In this document: one piece after another, positions 5,983 to 9,670 of the stretch | Position numbering within the stretch: position 1 is the first letter of the stretch | Layout of the letters: every line of letters starts with the position of its first letter | Assembly: GCA_910579645.1 (NCBI GenBank) | Contig: CAJTVK010000150.1 | Span: forward strand, 1-9,670 | Source: an uncultured Lachnospiraceae bacterium | GTDB lineage: Bacteria > Bacillota > Clostridia > Lachnospirales > Lachnospiraceae | Reading direction: 5' to 3' | Length of the DNA: 9,670 bases | Made by a program: the position numbers and the translations under genes | The notes under the pieces: model-generated | What the model was told of the DNA's origin: nothing | What the model saw: the letters and a program-made list of their open reading frames with translations, nothing else | The model's database searches: none

Positions 5983-6687
5983 TCACGGTTTCACAGTCCC
6001 TGCCTTACCTGCTCCTCCGTTTTTCCCCGCTGCCGCGCTCTTCCTCAGTTCGCGCTCCTTCCTGCGGTCTTCCGGATTATACTTCATGTCAAATATCTCA
6101 ATCACCTCTGCCCCAAAAATGTCATGCATATAGGAATACAAATCAAACGTGGATTTCTCCCGCTCCTCCTTACGCACCAGATTCTTCTTTATTTCTATCC
6201 TGACGTTCTTCACCCATTCGTTGATGACATCAATATCCTTTGTATTTTCCGCAATTCTCTGATAACAGATATCCATCGTGGAAAGCATAAGCTTATAATT
6301 GACACTCTCGATTTCTGCCGGGAGGAATTTCAGTTCCTCCGCATAATCCTCCAGCTTCTCATTGCAGTCATTAATCAGGCGCTGCTTCTCTTCCATCTTC
6401 TTCTTTGTCTTACCGTCCGGGTTCCCCCCGGCCTCATCCGCCAATTCCATAATTTCCGCCATCAGCTTTTTTTTCAGTTTCCGGATTTCTTTGGACTCCG
6501 TATTCAGCTTTCCCTGCCTTTTCAGCAATTCATTCAGTTTTTCTTCCCTGCGGCGCACATCCGTCGGTATTTCCGTCTGTGCCTGCGTAAAAAGCTGATG
6601 CCACTTATTGTCCAGCGTCAAGACCGGCACTTTTTTCCCTGACAATGCCTGCCGAAACGCCTCCTCTGATTTTGCCATACATTCCAC
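5983..6687 (-). CDS. Conserved-looking coiled-coil protein of unknown function
   Basis: A 234-residue soluble, highly charged protein that I do not recognise beyond a sense that similar hypothetical proteins occur in Lachnospiraceae. Residues 1-40 form a short ordered segment (KKVPVLTLDNKWHQLF, 18-33). Residues 45-86 and 93-125 are predicted long helices broken by the Gly/Asn/Pro turn GGNPDGKT (87-94), suggesting an antiparallel coiled-coil hairpin. A more globular helical part follows to about 203 (including WVKNVRIEIKKNL and FDLYSYMHDIFGAEVIEIFDM). The C-terminus (204-234) is a basic, Gly/Ala-rich and probably disordered tail. There is no signal peptide, membrane segment or catalytic motif. 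The ATG at 6687 has AGAGGA four bases upstream; the ATG at residue 4 is an alternative. It sits between rex and nnr on the same strand, so it may belong to the same transcription unit, but this does not reveal its job. Confidence 0.8.
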   Translation of the reverse strand: MECMAKSEEAFRQALSGKKVPVLTLDNKWHQLFTQAQTEIPTDVRRREEKLNELLKRQGKLNTESKEIRKLKKKLMAEIMELADEAGGNPDGKTKKKMEEKQRLINDCNEKLEDYAEELKFLPAEIESVNYKLMLSTMDICYQRIAENTKDIDVINEWVKNVRIEIKKNLVRKEEREKSTFDLYSYMHDIFGAEVIEIFDMKYNPEDRRKERELRKSAAAGKNGGAGKAGTVKP

Positions 6688-6748
6688 TCCATTCTGTCCT
6701 CTGTTTTCTTATGTCCTTTTTTATCTCACATCTTTCAATGGCCTTCGT

Positions 6749-6776
6749 CCGTTCATGCCTTTTGCCCGTTCATGCC
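6749..6776. repeat. Short 17-bp-period direct repeat
   Basis: CCGTTCATGCC occurs at 6749-6759 and again at 6766-6776, a period of 17 bases, in the 135-base gap between the rex stop and the start of the 234-residue gene. The gap otherwise shows no hairpin, promoter or open frame that I can support. The repeat may be chance or a protein-binding site. Confidence 0.4.
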
Positions 6777-6822
6777 CCTGCCTTATATTCCCCGCATTCT
6801 GCCAAAGTGTCTTTCCCCGCTC

Positions 6823-7467
6823 TTAAGCCTCCCAGCTGCTCCGGCTTCTGCTGATATTATATGCCAGTTTCATGAGACTGTCGGAAAGGTGGACATTTTC
6901 TACCTGCACTTCTTCCGGTACTCTCAGATCCACATGGGCAAAATTCCAAATCCCCTTAATGCCGCAGCCCACCAATCGTTCCGCAACTTTCTCCGCCTCT
7001 GTCTTCGGAATCGTCAGCACCGCAATGTCAATCTGATTCGTCTCCACAAACTTCTCCATATTTTCCATGGGCTGCACTTCTTTATCCCTTATCTTTTTCC
7101 CGTAAAGCTGCGGATTCTTGTCGAATACCCCTTTAAACAAAAAGCCTCTGCGCTCAAAATTCCCGTAATTCACCAATGCCTGCCCCAAATTCCCGGCGCC
7201 TACAATAATCAGGTTATGATCCCGGTTCAGTCCCAATATCCTGCCTATCTCCTGAAACAAATATTCCACGTTATAGCCGTAACCCTGCTGGCCGAAACCG
7301 CCGAAATTATTAAAATCCTGTCTGATCTGTGATGCGGTCACATTCATAATATCACTAAGTTCCTGTGAAGACACACGCTCAATGCCCTGATCCTTAAGTT
7401 CTCCCAAATAGCGGAAATAGCGCGGCAGACGGCCGATGACCGCCTGCGATATCTCTTTCTCTTCCAC
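6823..7467 (-). CDS. rex: Redox-sensing transcriptional repressor Rex
   Basis: Rex binds DNA when the NADH/NAD+ ratio is low and leaves it when NADH rises, controlling fermentation and respiration genes. The numbering here counts from the upstream ATG at 7482. A winged helix covers about 17-60 (RLPRYFRYLGEL, then the recognition region TASQIRQDFNNFGGFG). The Rossmann NAD domain starts at LIIVGAGNLGQAL (91-103) with the GxGNxG motif, and Asp121 in GVFDKNP ends the second strand. A C-terminal swapped helix follows (HLSDSLMKLAYNI). I place the start at the GTG 7465-7467, because GGAGGG (7480-7475) lies seven bases upstream. The ATG at 7482 would overlap that site and has only AAGGA abutting it. 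The GTG start gives 214 residues, normal for the family. The gene heads the minus-strand cluster and diverges from the ABC-F gene. Confidence 0.95.
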   Translation of the reverse strand: MEEKEISQAVIGRLPRYFRYLGELKDQGIERVSSQELSDIMNVTASQIRQDFNNFGGFGQQGYGYNVEYLFQEIGRILGLNRDHNLIIVGAGNLGQALVNYGNFERRGFLFKGVFDKNPQLYGKKIRDKEVQPMENMEKFVETNQIDIAVLTIPKTEAEKVAERLVGCGIKGIWNFAHVDLRVPEEVQVENVHLSDSLMKLAYNISRSRSSWEA

Positions 7468-7485
7468 AGTGCTTCCCTCCATTCC

Positions 7486-7518
7486 TTAAGAACCGTAAAA
7501 AAATGAAACGGTTCCTAA
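7486..7518 (-). promoter_or_regulatory. Hairpin in the rex leader
   Basis: On the minus strand TTAGGAACCGT (7518-7508) pairs with ACGGTTCTTAA (7496-7486) across an 11-base, U-rich loop, an 11-bp stem with one G-U wobble. The wobble would be an A-C mismatch in plus-strand RNA. The hairpin fills the predicted 65-base leader and ends five bases before the GGAGGG ribosome binding site. It may stabilise the mRNA, affect ribosome access or bind a regulator; no known riboswitch class is recognised. Confidence 0.5.
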
Positions 7519-7537
7519 AAGCCTGCCCAATATTTTT

Positions 7538-7566
7538 ATTATAAAGGTCTGTCAAAATAATGTCAA
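7538..7566 (-). promoter_or_regulatory. rex promoter, perfect consensus
   Basis: On the minus strand a consensus -35 TTGACA (7566-7561) is followed after exactly 17 bases by a consensus -10 TATAAT (7543-7538). Transcription would start near 7531, about 65 bases before the GTG start of rex. Such a strong promoter normally needs a repressor, and its -35 lies inside the palindrome at 7561-7576. Confidence 0.8.
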
Positions 7567-7576
7567 TCAATTGACA
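7561..7576. promoter_or_regulatory. Palindromic operator candidate over both -35 boxes
   Basis: TGTCAATCAATTGACA is a perfect 6-4-6 palindrome. Each arm is the -35 box of one of the two divergent promoters. Taken as 18 bases (7560-7577) it agrees at 5 of 7 positions in each half with the clostridial Rex consensus TTGTTAA-N4-TTAACAA known from the literature. Rex commonly represses its own gene, so autoregulation is a reasonable inference. A further TGTCAA at 7550-7555 gives a second, wider pairing with the right arm. The palindrome could also arise simply from two back-to-back TTGACA boxes. Confidence 0.55.
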
Positions 7577-7599
7577 GCAGGTTTTATCGCCCTTAAAAT
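7571..7599 (+). promoter_or_regulatory. Promoter of the ABC-F gene
   Basis: TTGACA (7571-7576) and TAAAAT (7594-7599) are 17 bases apart. Transcription would start near 7606, giving a leader of about 27 bases with AAGGAGG (7619-7625) seven bases before the ATG at 7633. The -35 is the right arm of the palindrome shared with the rex promoter, so one bound protein could block both. Confidence 0.8.
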
Positions 7600-7632
7600 A
7601 GAATATGGAATTTCAAATAAGGAGGAAACACC

Positions 7633-9561
7633 ATGATTTTATCATGTCAAAATATTTCCAAGGCATTTAACGAAAAAAGCATCTTGAAAAATGTGTCCTT
7701 TCACATTGAGGACTATGACAAAGCCGCTATTGTGGGCATTAACGGCGCAGGCAAGACCACGCTGCTGAAAATCATCGTAGGGGACATGGCAGCAGACGAG
7801 GGAATCGTAACGCTGTCCAAGGAGAAAACCTTCGGCTACCTCGCTCAGCACCAATCCGTGAATTCGGACCACACAATTTACGAAGAACTGCTGACGGTAA
7901 AGCAAGATTTAATTGCCTTGGAAAGCCGCATCCGTCAGGCCGAACTGGAAATGAAAACTGCCGCAGGGCCGGCCTTGGAACGGATTATGGAATCCTACGC
8001 CCAGATGACTCACCGCTTTGAGACCGACGGCGGCTACACATACCGGAGCGAGCTTACGGGCGTGCTGAAAGGACTGGGCTTCACGGAAGAAGAATTTGAC
8101 AAATCAGTCTCTGCCTTGTCCGGCGGCCAGAAAACCCGGGTAGCTTTAGGCAAGCTGCTTTTATCCAAGCCCCACCTGATTATGCTGGATGAACCTACCA
8201 ACCACTTGGACATGTCCTCCATCACTTGGCTGGAAACCTATCTGATGAACTATAAAGGAGCCGTCATCATCGTTTCCCATGACCGCTACTTTTTAGACCG
8301 CATTGCCAACAAAGTGATTGAAATCGATCAGACAAAGGCCACTGTCTTCACCGGCAATTACAGCGATTATGCGGCAAAAAAAGAGCAGCTCCGTGCCGCA
8401 CAGTTAAAGGCATATATGAACCAACAGCAGGAAATCAAACATCAGGAAGAAGTCATTGCCAAGCTGAAATCTTTCAACCGGGAGAAATCCATAAAACGTG
8501 CCGAAAGCCGTGAGAAACTGCTGAGCAAGGTCGAACGTCTGGAAAAGCCCACCCAGGCCCGCACCGATATGCACATCACGCTGGAACCGAGATATGCCAG
8601 CGGCAACGACGTACTGTGCGTGGAAAACCTGTCCAAATCCTTTGGCGACCTCCGGTTGTTCCAAAAGATAGGTTTTGACATAAAAAAGGGAGAACATGTA
8701 GCCATTATCGGCGACAACGGCACCGGAAAGACCACTATTTTAAAAATAATTAACGGCCTGGTGTCCGCGGACAGCGGCACGCTACGCCTCGGTACCAATG
8801 TTCATATCGGCTACTATGATCAGGAACACCATGTGCTGCATATGGAAAAAACGCTGTTTGAAGAAATTTCCGACGAATACCCTGCCATGAATAACACGGA
8901 AATCCGCAGCACTCTTGCTGCTTTCCTGTTTACCGGAGAAGATGTGTTCAAGCGCATCGGCGATCTGAGCGGCGGGGAACGCGGACGTGTCTCCCTGGCC
9001 AAACTCATGCTTTCGGAATCCAATTTCCTCATTTTGGATGAGCCCACCAACCATCTGGACATTGCCTCCAAAGAAATATTGGAGGATGCCCTGAACCATT
9101 ATACGGGAACCGTGCTTTATGTATCCCATGACCGCTATTTCATCAACCGGACGGCCGGCCGCATACTGGAACTGTCGGGCCGCACGCTGACCAATTACCT
9201 GGGCAACTACGATTATTATACGGAAAAGAAAATGCAGCTGGCAGAAACCGCTGCCGCCGACACTTCCGGCACGTCCCCGGTTCCTGCCGGCTCCGCCGAA
9301 GAATCGGCCGCCAAAATAAGCTGGAAAGAGCAGAAGGAACTGCAGGCCAAACAGCGAAAACGCGAAAATGACTTAAAAAAAACGGAGAGTCGTATCGAGG
9401 AATTGGAGAAAAGAGACGCGGACATTGACGCACAGATGGCACGGCCGGATGTCTGCAGGGATGTTGCCAAATTGCAGGAACTCACGAAAGAAAAAGAAGG
9501 GATTGCCGCCGAATTGGAGGAATTAATGGAACGGTGGGAAGTTTTGGAATCGGAAGGCTAA
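7633..9561 (+). CDS. ABC-F family ATPase, YdiF/Uup-like
   Basis: A 642-residue soluble protein with two ABC ATPase domains and no membrane segments, the ABC-F architecture. Members act at the ribosome E site on stalled or initiating ribosomes, and some protect against antibiotics. Domain 1 (about 1-245): Walker A GINGAGKT (35-42), signature LSGGQ (162-166), Walker B LIMLDEPTNHLD (182-193), H-loop SHD (215-217). A charged helical linker, the P-site tRNA-interaction region, spans about 245-312. Domain 2 (about 325-535): GDNGTGKT (360-367), LSGGE (445-449), LILDEPTNHLD (466-476), SHD (498-500). After an Ala/Ser/Pro-rich spacer (537-560), residues 563-640 form a coiled coil as in YdiF and Uup. 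The start is clear: AAGGAGG seven bases before ATG. The length and tail favour a housekeeping YdiF/Uup type over a resistance factor, but the subfamily cannot be fixed by eye. As I recall, B. subtilis ydiF also lies near rex. Confidence 0.93.
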   Translation: MILSCQNISKAFNEKSILKNVSFHIEDYDKAAIVGINGAGKTTLLKIIVGDMAADEGIVTLSKEKTFGYLAQHQSVNSDHTIYEELLTVKQDLIALESRIRQAELEMKTAAGPALERIMESYAQMTHRFETDGGYTYRSELTGVLKGLGFTEEEFDKSVSALSGGQKTRVALGKLLLSKPHLIMLDEPTNHLDMSSITWLETYLMNYKGAVIIVSHDRYFLDRIANKVIEIDQTKATVFTGNYSDYAAKKEQLRAAQLKAYMNQQQEIKHQEEVIAKLKSFNREKSIKRAESREKLLSKVERLEKPTQARTDMHITLEPRYASGNDVLCVENLSKSFGDLRLFQKIGFDIKKGEHVAIIGDNGTGKTTILKIINGLVSADSGTLRLGTNVHIGYYDQEHHVLHMEKTLFEEISDEYPAMNNTEIRSTLAAFLFTGEDVFKRIGDLSGGERGRVSLAKLMLSESNFLILDEPTNHLDIASKEILEDALNHYTGTVLYVSHDRYFINRTAGRILELSGRTLTNYLGNYDYYTEKKMQLAETAAADTSGTSPVPAGSAEESAAKISWKEQKELQAKQRKRENDLKKTESRIEELEKRDADIDAQMARPDVCRDVAKLQELTKEKEGIAAELEELMERWEVLESEG

Positions 9562-9613
9562 GGTATGTTTTAGCATCCTTACACACCGGGAACCACTAAA
9601 CCGCCGACGGCAT

Positions 9614-9655
9614 CCGGCCTGCATGCGGAACCATTGATTTTTCTGACCCGCTTTC
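9614..9655 (+). repeat. Dispersed intergenic repeat, copy 2
   Basis: GAACCATTGATTTTTC (9628-9643) is the exact reverse complement of 14-29, and CCGGCCTGC (9614-9622) matches 35-43 in the same way. The copy starts about 50 bases after the ABC-F stop. The bases after it (GCTCTGCGGCAA, 9656-9667) include the reverse complement of TTGCCGCAG, which near copy 1 occurs at 49-57 on the other side of the core, so the repeat unit may be larger and rearranged. No clear terminator is seen between the ABC-F stop and the window end. Confidence 0.7.
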
Positions 9656-9670
9656 GCTCTGCGGCAAACG

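Noticed and set aside
5747..5986. 79-codon minus-strand frame starting at a GTG that overlaps the stop of the 234-residue gene
   Set aside because: Most of it overlaps the N-terminus of nnr in another frame, the product is low-complexity and resembles no family, and the terminator-like hairpin lies inside it. The GGAGG nearby is better explained by chance or intergenic signals.
9561..9581. Imperfect inverted repeat (AAGGTATG with CATCCTT) after the ABC-F stop
   Set aside because: The stem has a bulge, few GC pairs and no U run after it, so I do not call it a terminator.

Overview
The window looks like a chromosomal segment from a low-to-moderate GC Bacillota, most likely a Clostridia member of the Lachnospiraceae type. 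The reasons are an EndoA-type MazF directly after alr, a Rex repressor next to an ABC-F ATPase, strong AGGAGG-like ribosome binding sites, TTGACA/TATAAT promoters, and a 282-residue PD-(D/E)XK-like protein that I recall only from Lachnospiraceae. The assignment rests on family recognition, not on a search.

Positions 1-2338 form an accessory-looking, AT-richer end. It holds a minus-strand PD-(D/E)XK-like protein with a leucine heptad tail (132-980), a 374-base intergenic stretch with divergent extended -10 promoters, and a plus-strand class C beta-lactamase-fold serine hydrolase (1355-2338). The two flanks of the nuclease-like gene share an exact 15-bp inverted repeat and a 10-bp direct repeat. 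Positions 2339-2526 contain no gene. They hold a set of hairpins, the largest of which is a plausible terminator for the minus-strand genes.

Positions 2527-7467 carry five minus-strand genes, transcribed in the order rex, a 234-residue coiled-coil protein of unknown function, nnr (bifunctional NAD(P)HX epimerase/dehydratase), alr (alanine racemase) and mazF (mRNA interferase). nnr and alr are separated by one base, and mazF follows alr with no antitoxin gene between them. A hairpin with a short U-rich tail lies between the unknown gene and nnr, so the cluster may be read as more than one transcript. Functionally it joins redox sensing (Rex reads NADH/NAD+), repair of damaged NAD(P)H (Nnr), D-alanine supply for the cell wall (Alr) and an RNA-cleaving toxin.

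Positions 7468-7632 are a compact divergent control region. Near-consensus promoters for rex (minus) and the ABC-F gene (plus) share a perfect palindrome that contains both -35 boxes and resembles a Rex operator. The ABC-F protein (7633-9561) is a YdiF/Uup-like ribosome-associated ATPase; as I recall, ydiF also lies near rex in Bacillus subtilis.

The window begins and ends with inverted copies of a roughly 42-bp dispersed repeat, each downstream of a gene and in the same orientation relative to it. I see no rRNA, tRNA, CRISPR array, transposase or prophage gene. Nothing here amounts to a clearly new multi-gene system. The most interesting leads are the repeat-flanked nuclease-like gene, the palindromic divergent control region, the antitoxin-less mazF and the in-frame 15-bp repeat tract at the start of alr.
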